A program made the translations under genes and the position numbers. Shown here one piece after another: positions 50,625 to 58,661 of a DNA stretch of 64,000 nucleotides; positions within the stretch are counted from its first letter, which is position 1, and each line of letters opens with the position of its first letter. Below the pieces are notes generated by a model, which had not been told where the DNA came from, did not search any database, and saw only the letters and a program-made list of their open reading frames with translations. The DNA comes from Frankia alni ACN14a (GTDB taxonomy: Bacteria; Actinomycetota; Actinomycetes; Frankiales; Frankiaceae), in contig NC_008278.1 in the NCBI RefSeq assembly GCF_000058485.1, positions 4,520,962 to 4,584,961 of the forward strand. Reading direction: 5' to 3'.

Positions 50625-50741
50625 GTACCTCTTCTTTCTGAGGTCTGCGGGCACCGGTGACGAGACGCAGGATCTCGCGGAGCGGTACCGGACCGCGATC
50701 CGGCCACTCCGGACGAGGCCCCGTCGTTCACTTCCTCGCGG

Positions 50742-51995
50742 TCAGGCGGCGAGCCGCAGGGGGAGCGTCTGCAGCCCGCGGATGATGCTCTGGTTTCGGT
50801 ATGTCGGCGTACTCCCGATCAGAGCGAGCTCGCTGGTGCGCTCGAGAAGCAGACGGAAGATGATCTCCGCCTCCATCCGGGCCAGGGGGGCGCCGAGGCA
50901 GTAGTGGACACCCGTCCCGAACGCGAAGTGGCGCGCGGCCGGAGTGGATCCCGCGTAGCGGGCGACCAGGAAACGGTCCGGCTCGTCGAAGGCGTCCGGA
51001 TCTCGGTTCGCCGAGCCGACGAGCAGCAGAGCGCCCTCACCGCGGCGGAACTGTCGTCCACCGACCTCGGTGTCGCGCAACGCCGTCCGCGGGATGAACT
51101 GCACCGGAGAGTCGTGCCGCAGCATCTCCTCGACCGCGGCGGGGATGAGGCCGGGGTCCGCGCGCAGAAGTGCCAGCTGGTCGGGGTGCTGCACGAGGGC
51201 GAGAACCCCGCCGCCGATGAGGTTGACCGTCGTCTCATGCCCGGCCACCAACAACACGGCGCAGAGCGCGAGGACCTCGCTTTCGGTCAGCGCATCCTCC
51301 CCGAGGTGGATCGCGACGAGCTGGCTGACGAGATCGGTGCCCGGCCTGACCCGGACGCGCGCGATGAGGTCCCGGAAATAGGCGTCCAGCTCCCGCGCCG
51401 CCCGGCGGCGCTCGGTGATTTCGTCGGGAGTCAGCAGAAAATCCGGGTCGATGCCGCGAATCAGCGTCTCCGACCACTCGCCGAATATTTTTTCGTCCGC
51501 GGCCGGAACGCCGAGCAGTCGGCATATCATGCGGGTCGGCACGGGCCGGGCCAGTGCCCTGATCGCGTCGATCTCACCAGCCTCCAGCGCCGCATCCAGC
51601 AGCCCGGCGACGAAGGAAGTGATGTCGGGGGCAAGCTCGACGAGAGTGCCGGGCGTGAACGTCCTGCTGACCAGTCGACGTAGCCGCGTGTGATCTGGCG
51701 GATCGGATCGCAGGAGCGACTCCAGCCCGTCGTCGGCGTCACCGTCGGGACGGAAGGGGCTGATGTTCTCCTTGTAGCCGTGCCCGAAGGCGGGGTCCTG
51801 GAGCACGGCGGCGGTGTCGCCGTGCCGGGTGACCAGGGTCACCCGGTGGCCCGCCAGGTCATGCCCGGCCAACGGGTCGGCCTCGCGGATGGCTCGGTAG
51901 GTGGAGTAGGGATCGACCTGGCGCGCGGCGTCGAAGGCCGCCAGCAGCGGCGAGCGCCGCTCGCTGGCAGAGCGTGAGGCCGGGACGGTGGCCAT
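50742..51995 (-). CDS. Cytochrome P450
   Basis: A 417-residue bacterial class I P450. LLRSDPPDHTRLRRLVSRTFTP is the B'-C region with the DPPxHTRxR motif, LLVAGHETT the I-helix oxygen-activation motif, EEMLRHDSPVQFIPRTA the K-helix ExxR region, and FGTGVHYCLGAPLAR holds the haem-ligand Cys. Ferredoxin and reductase partners are not encoded nearby. ATG 51995 has GGGAG nine bases upstream. A perfect 16-bp palindrome lies 162 bp upstream and may be its operator. The substrate is unknown; there is no adjacent pathway gene that would hint at it. Confidence 0.92.
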   Translation of the reverse strand: MATVPASRSASERRSPLLAAFDAARQVDPYSTYRAIREADPLAGHDLAGHRVTLVTRHGDTAAVLQDPAFGHGYKENISPFRPDGDADDGLESLLRSDPPDHTRLRRLVSRTFTPGTLVELAPDITSFVAGLLDAALEAGEIDAIRALARPVPTRMICRLLGVPAADEKIFGEWSETLIRGIDPDFLLTPDEITERRRAARELDAYFRDLIARVRVRPGTDLVSQLVAIHLGEDALTESEVLALCAVLLVAGHETTVNLIGGGVLALVQHPDQLALLRADPGLIPAAVEEMLRHDSPVQFIPRTALRDTEVGGRQFRRGEGALLLVGSANRDPDAFDEPDRFLVARYAGSTPAARHFAFGTGVHYCLGAPLARMEAEIIFRLLLERTSELALIGSTPTYRNQSIIRGLQTLPLRLAA

Positions 51996-52156
51996 CTCGT
52001 CAACTCCCTGTCTACGCGTGCGTGGCGTCACCGACGCAGTCCGATCCTGCGGTACGAATGGTGACGGCGGGCACCGGTGCCCTCCCCCGCCGGGTCGTTG
52101 ACACCTGCAGATCTTCAAGAGATTCCCTGCCGACAGATTTCGTCACGATTGTGGCT

Positions 52157-52172
52157 ATGACCGGCCGGTCAT
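52157..52172. promoter_or_regulatory. Perfect 16-bp palindrome upstream of the P450 gene
   Basis: ATGACCGGCCGGTCAT is perfectly symmetric and of the type bound by TetR-family dimers. A second short palindrome, ATCGGCCGAT, follows at 52191-52200. No TetR gene is present in the window. Confidence 0.5.
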
Positions 52173-52466
52173 GTCCAATAGGCACTCCGAATCGGCCGAT
52201 CGGTTTCGGCACGGGATTTTGATGGTGCGTCCTTCGTCCGCTCGCATGTTTCGCGACAGGGCCGAGCGTGATCGTGGGGATCTGCGTTGTTCGGCACCAC
52301 GAGCTGCGTGTGCAACGCTGGGCGGACCTCGTCGATCCCGGGCGGATGAGGCGTGGCCACGCGACAGGCGGTGCGGCGCCGACGTGCCAGCGATCGAGCG
52401 GCTCCCGGGAGACTACTGGCCGCGTCGGTGAATCTCGCGAAGCGGGTCGCGCCCGAGATCGCGGTG
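52173..52466. other. Stretch without a recognised gene
   Basis: Frames on both strands are open but contain no domain, membrane segment or good ribosome site. It lies between the P450 operator-like palindrome and the DUF1059-like gene. Confidence 0.4.
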
Positions 52467-52610
52467 TCAGTAGGCGAGGAAGAGGATCTCCTCTCGGCTG
52501 TATTCGTGGCTGGGATGCTGCTCGGCAAGATGTTCCTGGGTCTTGCGGACCAGGTCGTCCTCGTCGACGCCCTCGATGTGCTCACCACAGGGGCAGTTGA
52601 GCCTCTTCAC
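52467..52610 (-). CDS. DUF1059-like small protein
   Basis: A 47-residue protein from GTG 52610, with GAGGAGA about nine bases upstream. MKRLNCPCGEHIEGVDEDD, then LVRKTQEHLAEQHP and EEILFLAY match the DUF1059 family pattern (C.CG..i.g..edel......H....Hp......e.i...a). The CPCG with distal His residues could hold a metal. These tiny proteins are widespread in actinobacteria and of unknown function. It stands alone. Confidence 0.8.
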   Translation of the reverse strand: MKRLNCPCGEHIEGVDEDDLVRKTQEHLAEQHPSHEYSREEILFLAY

Positions 52611-52809
52611 CGCGACTCGTCTCCTCTCTCACCTGGCGGTCGTGCGGCCGCCCCTCCAGTATGTGCACGCCGCAGGCGCCAGCGAGACCGTCTTCCCATT
52701 CCGCCGGGCCGCGCCGGAGTGAACATGGCGTCGAACGGCGAGCGGAGCCGCCCAAGGAGCAGCGGTTCTCCTCGACGGGGGCGTGGTCCTGCCCGAGGGC
52801 ACGACCTGC

Positions 52810-53379
52810 TCACCAGTCCCGTAGGGCGAGACAGCGCTGGCCCTCGTACGTGTCCATCATCAGGGCCTGATACTCGGCGAATGGTCCAAGCCCGACGGCG
52901 GCTCGTCGTTCGTCAAGGCGGTCCAGATCAGCGATCGGTTGGGGCTGCAGCCCGCCATCACCGTCGGGTCCGTACCAGAACTGGGTGCCGTAGAGCTGGG
53001 GTTCGCCGCGGGCACGCCGGACCCGGTCGGTGAGACACCCCAGGTCGGCCGAGGACGCCTCGCCGGCGTCGACAGCCGCGACCAGCAGGGTGAGGCAGTC
53101 GGCCTGGAAAGCGTGGTCGTGATCGGCATGTTGGGCCAGCAACCAGGCGTCGTGCGCGCCTTTCTCACCGACCAGGGATCGGCCCGGCCAGCCATGCTCG
53201 GCGACAACGCGACGCAGCCACGCGGTGTTGTCCTCGTCGACCGCGCCACACTCCGCCGGTTCTTCCTCGCTGATGCGGTCGCTGCGGCGAGCCGTCCACG
53301 CCCTGCGCATCGCCTGGTCCGCGTCGACCCGCCGCGCCAACTCGGCCCGCAACCCTTCGTCCACACGGCCAGTGTGCAA
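52810..53379 (-). CDS. DUF6624-like protein of unknown function
   Basis: A 189-residue protein. Conserved-looking features are GWPGRSLVGEKGAHDAWLLAQ with HADHD, FQADCLTLL, LGCLTDRVRRARGEPQLYGT and DLDRLDERRAAVGLGPF. These fit the DUF6624 pattern I remember, in which His and Tyr-Gly-Thr-Gln positions are conserved. No enzyme activity is assigned. Starts are TTG 53379 (GGGAGG only three bases away) or GTG 53364 (same ribosome site, longer spacing). It is a single gene on the minus strand. Confidence 0.7.
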   Translation of the reverse strand: MHTGRVDEGLRAELARRVDADQAMRRAWTARRSDRISEEEPAECGAVDEDNTAWLRRVVAEHGWPGRSLVGEKGAHDAWLLAQHADHDHAFQADCLTLLVAAVDAGEASSADLGCLTDRVRRARGEPQLYGTQFWYGPDGDGGLQPQPIADLDRLDERRAAVGLGPFAEYQALMMDTYEGQRCLALRDW

Positions 53380-53496
53380 CGGCCTCCCGCGAATCGGACG
53401 CGTCTCCTCCGCTCACGCCCAACCCAGTGCGGCCGGGCATCGTCGGCAACCGCGACCACATGATCGTTATCCTGGCGGACGGACCAGCGCGCCCCG

Positions 53497-54660
53497 TCAG
53501 CGGCCCCGGCGGGTGTTGAGCCGGGCGGCCTGGCGCGTCAGGTGGTCGCGCTCCGCGATGGTGGAGGCCGCGTGGGCCGCCTCGGCGTACAGACGTGCCG
53601 CCGTCGCCAGGTCGCCGTCGCGTTCGTGGAGGTACGCCGCCACCGCGGCGTGGCGGGGCAGTGCGTCGTCCAGCGCGGCCAGCGCCGCCAGGCCGGCGCG
53701 TGGCCCGTCCGCCTCGCAGACGGCCACCGCGCGGTTGAGCCGGACGACCGGGCTGTCGGTCAGGCGGGCGAGCTCGTCGTACCACTCGACGATCTGCACC
53801 CAGTCGGTCTCCGCGGCGGTGGGCGCGTCCGCGTGCAGTGCCGCGATGGCGGCCTGAGCCTGGAACTCGCCCAGCCGGTCGCGGGCGAGGGCGGCCTGCA
53901 GGATCGCGACGCCCTCGGCGATCAACGCGGTGTCCCACCGGCCGCGATCCTGCTCGGCGAGGGGCACCAGGCTGCCGTCGGGCGCGGTCCGGACCGCGCG
54001 CCGGGCGTGGTGGAGCAGCATGAGGGCGAGCAGGCCCGCCACCTCCGGATGGTCGATCGCGGCCGCGAGCTGCCGAGTGAGCCGGACGGCCTCGACGGCG
54101 AGGTCGACGTCGCCGGAGTAGCCCTCGTTGAAGACCAGGTAGAGGACGCGCAGCACGGTGGCGACGTCGCCGGGCCGGTCGAGGCGCACACCGGACACGG
54201 TGCGCTTGGCCCGGCTGATGCGCTGCGCCATGGTCGCCTCGGGGACCAGGTAGGCCCGGGCGATCTGGCGCGTGGTCAGTCCCCCGACGGCGCGCAGCGT
54301 GAGCGCGACGGCGGACGACGGCGTCAGCGACGGATGGGCACACAGGAAGTAGAGCTGGAGCGTGTCGTCGACCGCGGACGCGGGTCCGGGCGCCGGCTCG
54401 TCGTCGACGAGGCCCTCCCGACGGCGGCGCGCGACGTCCGCGCGGGTCGCGTCGAGGAACCGGCGCCAGGCGACGGTGACCAGCCAGCCCTTCGGGTCCC
54501 GCGGCGGGTCGGCCGGCCAGACGCGGACCGCCTCGACCAGCGCGTCCTGCACGGCGTCCTCGGCCGCCGCGAAGTCCGCTCCGCGGCGGACGAGGATCCC
54601 GAGCACGCCCGGCGTGAGGCTGCGAAGCAGGACCTCGTCCACCCGCGGAGGTCCGTTCAC
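53497..54660 (-). CDS. ECF sigma factor of the DGPF-associated (ECF42-like) group
   Basis: A 387-residue sigma factor. Region 2 includes FAAAEDAVQDALVEAVRVWP and the DPKGWLVTVAWRRFLDA segment. Region 4 has VGGLTTRQIARAYLVPEATM followed by AQRISRAKRTV. After it comes a long TPR-like C-terminal extension (about 200 residues: LYLVFNEGYSGD, LLHHARRAVRTAPDGSLVPL, ALHADAPTAAETDWVQIVEW). This is the architecture of ECF42-type sigma factors, which lack an anti-sigma factor and are regulated through the extension. The GTG start overlaps the stop of a DGPF-domain gene, the typical partner of this group. The earlier in-frame ATGs up to 55509 would read through that partner gene out of frame and are not real. 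Confidence 0.9.
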   Translation of the reverse strand: MNGPPRVDEVLLRSLTPGVLGILVRRGADFAAAEDAVQDALVEAVRVWPADPPRDPKGWLVTVAWRRFLDATRADVARRRREGLVDDEPAPGPASAVDDTLQLYFLCAHPSLTPSSAVALTLRAVGGLTTRQIARAYLVPEATMAQRISRAKRTVSGVRLDRPGDVATVLRVLYLVFNEGYSGDVDLAVEAVRLTRQLAAAIDHPEVAGLLALMLLHHARRAVRTAPDGSLVPLAEQDRGRWDTALIAEGVAILQAALARDRLGEFQAQAAIAALHADAPTAAETDWVQIVEWYDELARLTDSPVVRLNRAVAVCEADGPRAGLAALAALDDALPRHAAVAAYLHERDGDLATAARLYAEAAHAASTIAERDHLTRQAARLNTRRGR

Positions 54661-55076
54661 TTGAAATGGCACTCTGTGACGGTGTGCGTCGCGGACAGGA
54701 ACGGGCGCAGCTCGAGCCACTCGTGGATCGGCCTCCCGCCCGCCCCGGGGGCGGCCGACAGCTCCCCGGCCAGCTCCACGGCGCGCTCGTAGCTGTCGAC
54801 GTCGATCACCATCCAGCCGGCGACGAGGTCCTTGGTCTCGGCGAACGGGCCGTCGGTGACCGGCGGGCGGCCCTCGCCGTCGTACCGGACGAACGTCCCC
54901 GTGGGGGCGAGCGCCAGGCTGTCGACGAACTCGCCGGTCCCCTCGAGCCGGGCCGCGAAATCGTTCATGTACTGCACGTGGGCCGAGACCTCCTCGGGCG
55001 TCCACTGCTCCATGGGCACGTCGTTGACCGCGGCCGGGGCGCCGCGGTAGTGCTTGAGCAGCAGGTACTTGGCCAT
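54657..55076 (-). CDS. DGPF-domain (YCII-related) protein
   Basis: A 139-residue YCII-fold protein with the signature DGPFAETKDLVAGWMVIDV. It starts MAKYLLLKHYRG and has the EFVDSLALAP segment. Similar proteins are encoded next to ECF42 sigma factors and are thought to be part of the same stress circuit, perhaps as targets or small enzymes. ATG 55076 has GAGGAG seven bases upstream. Its TGA overlaps the sigma factor's GTG (GTGA), so the two are made together. Confidence 0.92.
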   Translation of the reverse strand: MAKYLLLKHYRGAPAAVNDVPMEQWTPEEVSAHVQYMNDFAARLEGTGEFVDSLALAPTGTFVRYDGEGRPPVTDGPFAETKDLVAGWMVIDVDSYERAVELAGELSAAPGAGGRPIHEWLELRPFLSATHTVTECHFK

Positions 55077-55463
55077 CGTGGTTCTCCTCGGTGCTGGTGC
55101 GACCCTCTCGTCGCGTTCTCCCCCGGGACGGAGTCAACCACCGGTTCTCGACATCGCCGCCGCATCTTCTTGGCGCTCTCGGGGGCGAGTCCGGGTGAGC
55201 CGTCGCGCGGTGTCCGGATCTGCGGCGTCGGGCGGGGGGCGAGACCATCCCGCGGCGTGCGGCGTGCGGCGAGCGGCGAGCGGCGACCGGGATCGGGATC
55301 GGGATCGGCTCGGTCGCGCCGGGGACAGCCCGCCGCACGGGCAAATGCGGGGAATCTCCGCTGCACGGGACCGTCGTCGACGAGGGCCAGGGCGGCGCAC
55401 AGGTGAGCCAGGAACCGATTGTCTCAGCGGAACATCCGCGATGGCGCCGGGATTGAACGCGAC
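55077..55463. other. Divergent intergenic region with short GC repeats
   Basis: No gene recognised. It contains runs of gcggcgtgcggcg/gagcggcg and gatcggg repeats near 55250-55310 and should carry promoters for the DGPF-sigma pair (minus) and the flavin reductase (plus). Confidence 0.5.
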
Positions 55464-56693
55464 ATGACTGTGTCTTCGAGTGATACGGCGCCGCCGAATC
55501 GTGCGGCATCTTCAGGTGTTACGGCAACTTCGGGTGTTGCGGCGTCCGCGGGTGTTGCGGTGGCGCCGTCCCCGTTGAGTAGCGAGCGCCTGCTGGACGG
55601 GACGGACGCCGCGCCGCTGTTCACGCCGTTCTCCCTGGCCGGCGTCGAGCTGGCCAACCGGTTCGTGATGGCGCCGATGACCCGCAGGTTCTCCCCGGGC
55701 GGCGTGCCGGGCGAGGACGTGGCCGGCTACTACGCGCGGCGGGCCGCGCACGTGGGCCTGATCGTGACCGAGGGCACCTACGTGGATCATCCCTCCGCCG
55801 GGAGCAGCGACCGGGTGCCCCGGTTCTACGGCGACCAGGCGCTCGCCGGCTGGCGCCGGGTCGTCGACGCCGTGCACGCGGTGGGCGGGCGGATCGTCCC
55901 GCAGCTGTGGCATCTCGGCGCCGGCCGCGAGGCGGGTGCTCCGCCGCATCCGGAGGCGGCGGTGTTCTCCCCGTCGGGCCGGCGGGGCGACGGGACGGTG
56001 GTCGGCGACGAGGCCAGCACCGCGGAGATCGACGAGGTGATCGCCTCCTTCGCACGCGCCGCGGCCGACGCGCGCCGCGCCGGATTCGACGGCGTCGAGC
56101 TGCACGGGGCGCACGGCTACCTGCTGGACCAGTTCTTCTGGCTGCGGACCAACCGGCGCGCCGACGGCTACGGCGGCAGCCTGGCCAACCGGGCCCGGCT
56201 CGGGGCCGAGGTCGTCGCCGCGGTCCGTGACGAGGTGGGCCCGGACCTCCCGGTGATCTACCGGTTCTCCCAGTGGAAGGGCGGCGACTACGACGCCCGT
56301 ATCGCCGAGAACCCCGAGGAGCTCGAGACGCTGCTCACCCCGCTCGTGGACGCCGGCGTCACCGTGCTGCACGCCTCCACCCGCCGCTACTGGCAGCCGG
56401 CGTTCGACGGCTCCCCGCGGACCCTGGCCGGCTGGGCCAGGAACATCACCGGCCTGCCCACCATCGCGATCGGCTCGGTCGGCGTGCCGACGGCCTTCCG
56501 CGGCGACGACGAGAGCCCGGCGGCGACGCTGAGCCTCGCCCCGCTGCTGGAGCTGTTCGAGCGCGGCGAGTTCGACCTGGTCGGCCTCGGCCGCGCCCTG
56601 CTCTCCGAACCCGCCTGGGCCACCAAGCTGCGCGATCGCCGCCTGGCCGAGATCCGCACCTACGACAGCGCCGACGACTCCCGCCTGACCTGA
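55464..56693 (+). CDS. Old-yellow-enzyme family NADH:flavin oxidoreductase
   Basis: A 409-residue FMN-dependent TIM-barrel oxidoreductase. LFTPFSLAGVELANRFVMAP then MTRRFSPGG form the N-terminal strand and FMN loop, ELHGAHGYLLDQFF the two-His substrate-binding motif, and NRRADGYGGSLANRARL the family signature. The C-terminal GLPTIAIGSVGV and LVGLGRALLSEPAWA bind the FMN phosphate. These enzymes reduce activated C=C bonds. The first 40 residues are Ala/Ser/Val repeats (SGVTATSGVAASAGVAV) and not part of the fold. ATG 55464 is a reasonable start; an upstream GTG at 55419 is also in frame. A strong hairpin terminator lies 87 bp after the stop. Confidence 0.92.
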   Translation: MTVSSSDTAPPNRAASSGVTATSGVAASAGVAVAPSPLSSERLLDGTDAAPLFTPFSLAGVELANRFVMAPMTRRFSPGGVPGEDVAGYYARRAAHVGLIVTEGTYVDHPSAGSSDRVPRFYGDQALAGWRRVVDAVHAVGGRIVPQLWHLGAGREAGAPPHPEAAVFSPSGRRGDGTVVGDEASTAEIDEVIASFARAAADARRAGFDGVELHGAHGYLLDQFFWLRTNRRADGYGGSLANRARLGAEVVAAVRDEVGPDLPVIYRFSQWKGGDYDARIAENPEELETLLTPLVDAGVTVLHASTRRYWQPAFDGSPRTLAGWARNITGLPTIAIGSVGVPTAFRGDDESPAATLSLAPLLELFERGEFDLVGLGRALLSEPAWATKLRDRRLAEIRTYDSADDSRLT

Positions 56694-56779
56694 CCACCGG
56701 CAGCCGGGGCCGCCGGCCGCCGGCGGCGACCTGACGTCCGGCTGCCGGGACGTCCGGCCGCCGCCACCGTCGACCTCGC

Positions 56780-56813
56780 GGCCCTCGGGCGAACTCCCGA
56801 TCGCCCGAGGGCC
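56780..56813 (+). terminator. Hairpin terminator after the flavin oxidoreductase gene
   Basis: GGCCCTCGGGCGA (56780-56792) pairs perfectly with 56801-56813 across an eight-base loop, a 13-bp GC-rich stem. No T-tract follows, as is usual in high-GC actinobacteria. Confidence 0.75.
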
Positions 56814-57061
56814 GACGGGATCTGTCGTGACCCGGACCAGGAAAGTGTTGCACATTCATGGCCGAGAAATGTCCGTGGCCCCGGCGAGGATTGCGGTTTC
56901 CGGGCGCCAGAAGTAATGTTCGCATGCGCCATGACGGTTCGTACGCGGGAGGTACGCCGTACGGCATTTCCCGCCCGATCGGCGCACCGGCCCGCGCCGC
57001 GCCCCCTTCCGGATCGCGGTCCTCTTCGGCAGGAATTGCCACGCACCCCGAGGGAGTCACG

Positions 57062-57850
57062 GTGACCGCTATCCGTACCGCGCCCCACGACATCCGCCCG
57101 GCCAGCCCCGTCCTCGGCGCCGAGGTCGTCGGCGTCGATCTGGCCGGTGGCGTCGACGACGCCACCGCCGAAGCCCTGCGCGAGGCGTTCTGGCAGCACA
57201 AGGTCCTCGTCTTCCGCGACCAGCACCTCTCGCCCGACGCGCACGTGCAGGCAGTACGGATCTTCGACGAGCCCTTCGACCACCCGAAGTGGCTGTACCG
57301 CCACGAGGACAACCGGCTGGTGTACGACTTCCAGCTGGAGAAGGCCGGGGGCGCCTCGACCTGGCACGTCGGCGGCACCTGGCGGACCCCGCCGTTCCAT
57401 CTGGAGTCGCTGACCTACCAGGTGGTCCCGGACATCGGCGGGCGCACGCTGTGGGCCGATCTGCAGGCGGCCTATGACGGCCTGTCCGAGCCGTTCCAGC
57501 ACCTGCTGGAATCCGTGAGCGCCGTGTACAACGCCGATCCGGGCGACGGGACCTACAACCGGCCGCCGGTGACCGAGACCGTCGAGCACCCGGTCGTGCG
57601 CACCCACCGCCACACCGGTCGCAAGGGACTCTTCCTCAGCTCGTCGGCGCTGCGGCTGACCGGCGTCGGCCCGGCCGAGGGCGCGGCCCTGCTGCCGTTC
57701 CTGCTGGCGCACGCCTCCTCGCCCAACTACACCGTCAGCTTCGGCTGGAAGCCCGGGGACTTCGTGACCTGGGACAACCTGGCCACCTGGCACTTCGCGG
57801 TCAACGACTACGACGGCCCGCGCGTCTACCGCAAGGTCATCGGCGGCTGA
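57062..57850 (+). CDS. TauD/TfdA-like Fe(II)/2-oxoglutarate protein with HxG in place of HxD
   Basis: A 262-residue TauD-fold protein. The N-terminal strand region (ASPVLGAEVVGVDLAGGVDD) and WQHKVLVFRDQHLSPDAHV are typical. The metal motif normally reads WHxD; here it is WHVGGTWRTPP, so His102 is kept but the Asp/Glu ligand is Gly104. The distal His (TWDNLATWHFAVNDY, His244) and the 2-oxoglutarate-binding Arg region (GPRVYRKVIGG) are kept. In iron/2-oxoglutarate halogenases the carboxylate ligand is likewise Gly or Ala, leaving room for chloride; alternatively the protein has lost iron chemistry. GTG 57062 has GAGGGAG six bases upstream; a longer in-frame ATG (56858) lacks conserved sequence. 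No partner gene is adjacent. Confidence 0.88.
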   Translation: MTAIRTAPHDIRPASPVLGAEVVGVDLAGGVDDATAEALREAFWQHKVLVFRDQHLSPDAHVQAVRIFDEPFDHPKWLYRHEDNRLVYDFQLEKAGGASTWHVGGTWRTPPFHLESLTYQVVPDIGGRTLWADLQAAYDGLSEPFQHLLESVSAVYNADPGDGTYNRPPVTETVEHPVVRTHRHTGRKGLFLSSSALRLTGVGPAEGAALLPFLLAHASSPNYTVSFGWKPGDFVTWDNLATWHFAVNDYDGPRVYRKVIGG

Positions 57851-57949
57851 CCCACGGCCACGGCGGGTTCGCCCCCCCAGCTTCGATCGCCGCCCCGCCG
57901 GCTCCGACAGTCGAGGAAACCCTGCTATATGGGGCGGGACCGCGTCTCT

Positions 57950-58612
57950 ACCGTCGGTCTCCGTTTGCCCGAAGGCCGCGCCGAGCTTCTTCATCGCCGA
58001 CGGTGATCCGACGTGCGACAGCACCGACTGGGCGACGATCCGCGGAAACTGGGTGTTCGGCCTGGCCAGCGTGACCGCGAGCGTCCGGGCGTCGACCACC
58101 GAGGTCGACGCGATCCGCCGGGCGTAGCCGGCAGCGGCCGAGCCTCTGGCCGGGTCGGCGTCCACCTGCCAGTTGTACTGGACGGCCGCGGCGTCGAAGG
58201 GCGTGCCGTCCGAGAACGTCACCCCGTCGCGCAACGTCAACGTCCCGTGCACGTTGTCGTTGGTCGTCAGTGACTTCGCAATACGATTGCGCAGTCCGCC
58301 CGACGTGTCGAAGGCGATGAGCGCGTCGTCGATGGCGAACCGCTCGTCGGTGCCGCTCTGCGGGCCGGCGTCCGCGACCGTGCGGTACGGGGACAGATCC
58401 TTGATGGCGGCATCGGTGCCCGACCACACCCAGGTCAGGGTCCCGCCGTGCGTGGGCGCACCGTTGGTTCCCCCGGTGCCCGTGCCCGTGGTGGACGACG
58501 ATGCGCCGCCCGCGCCCGCCAGGAGGACGGCTGCAACACGCACAGCCGACGCCGCGGGTGTCGGCGCGTCGCTACCCCGCCTGCGACTCGAAGAGTGATT
58601 GCCTGACTTCAA
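57950..58612 (-). pseudogene. Truncated family 5 extracellular solute-binding protein
   Basis: Only the first roughly 190 residues of a peptide/nickel-type substrate-binding protein (normally about 550) are present: THGGTLTWVWSGTDAA, DERFAIDDALIAFD, LRDGVTFSDGTPFDAAAVQY then NWQ, and IVAQSVLSHVGSPSAMKKL. Homology stops near 57950, although the frame stays open into unrelated antisense sequence. The signal region reads VLLAGAGGASSST, where a lipobox Cys would be expected. A TTG at 58612 is the only plausible start. No permease or ATPase genes are nearby. I regard it as a broken relic. Confidence 0.75.
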
Positions 58613-58661
58613 TGCGTATTCGATGGCGTGGCGAGGGTCGGCCACCGTCCGGGAGGCGTCG

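Noticed and set aside
52169-52588. 139-codon minus-strand ORF near the DUF1059-like gene
   Set aside because: It overlaps the better-supported 47-codon DUF1059 gene in another frame and has Ser/Thr/Arg-biased composition without a domain.
53497-55509. A 670-codon version of the ECF sigma gene
   Set aside because: The extra 5' part runs through the DGPF gene out of frame and through its promoter; the GTG at 54660 overlaps the DGPF stop and fits the family length.
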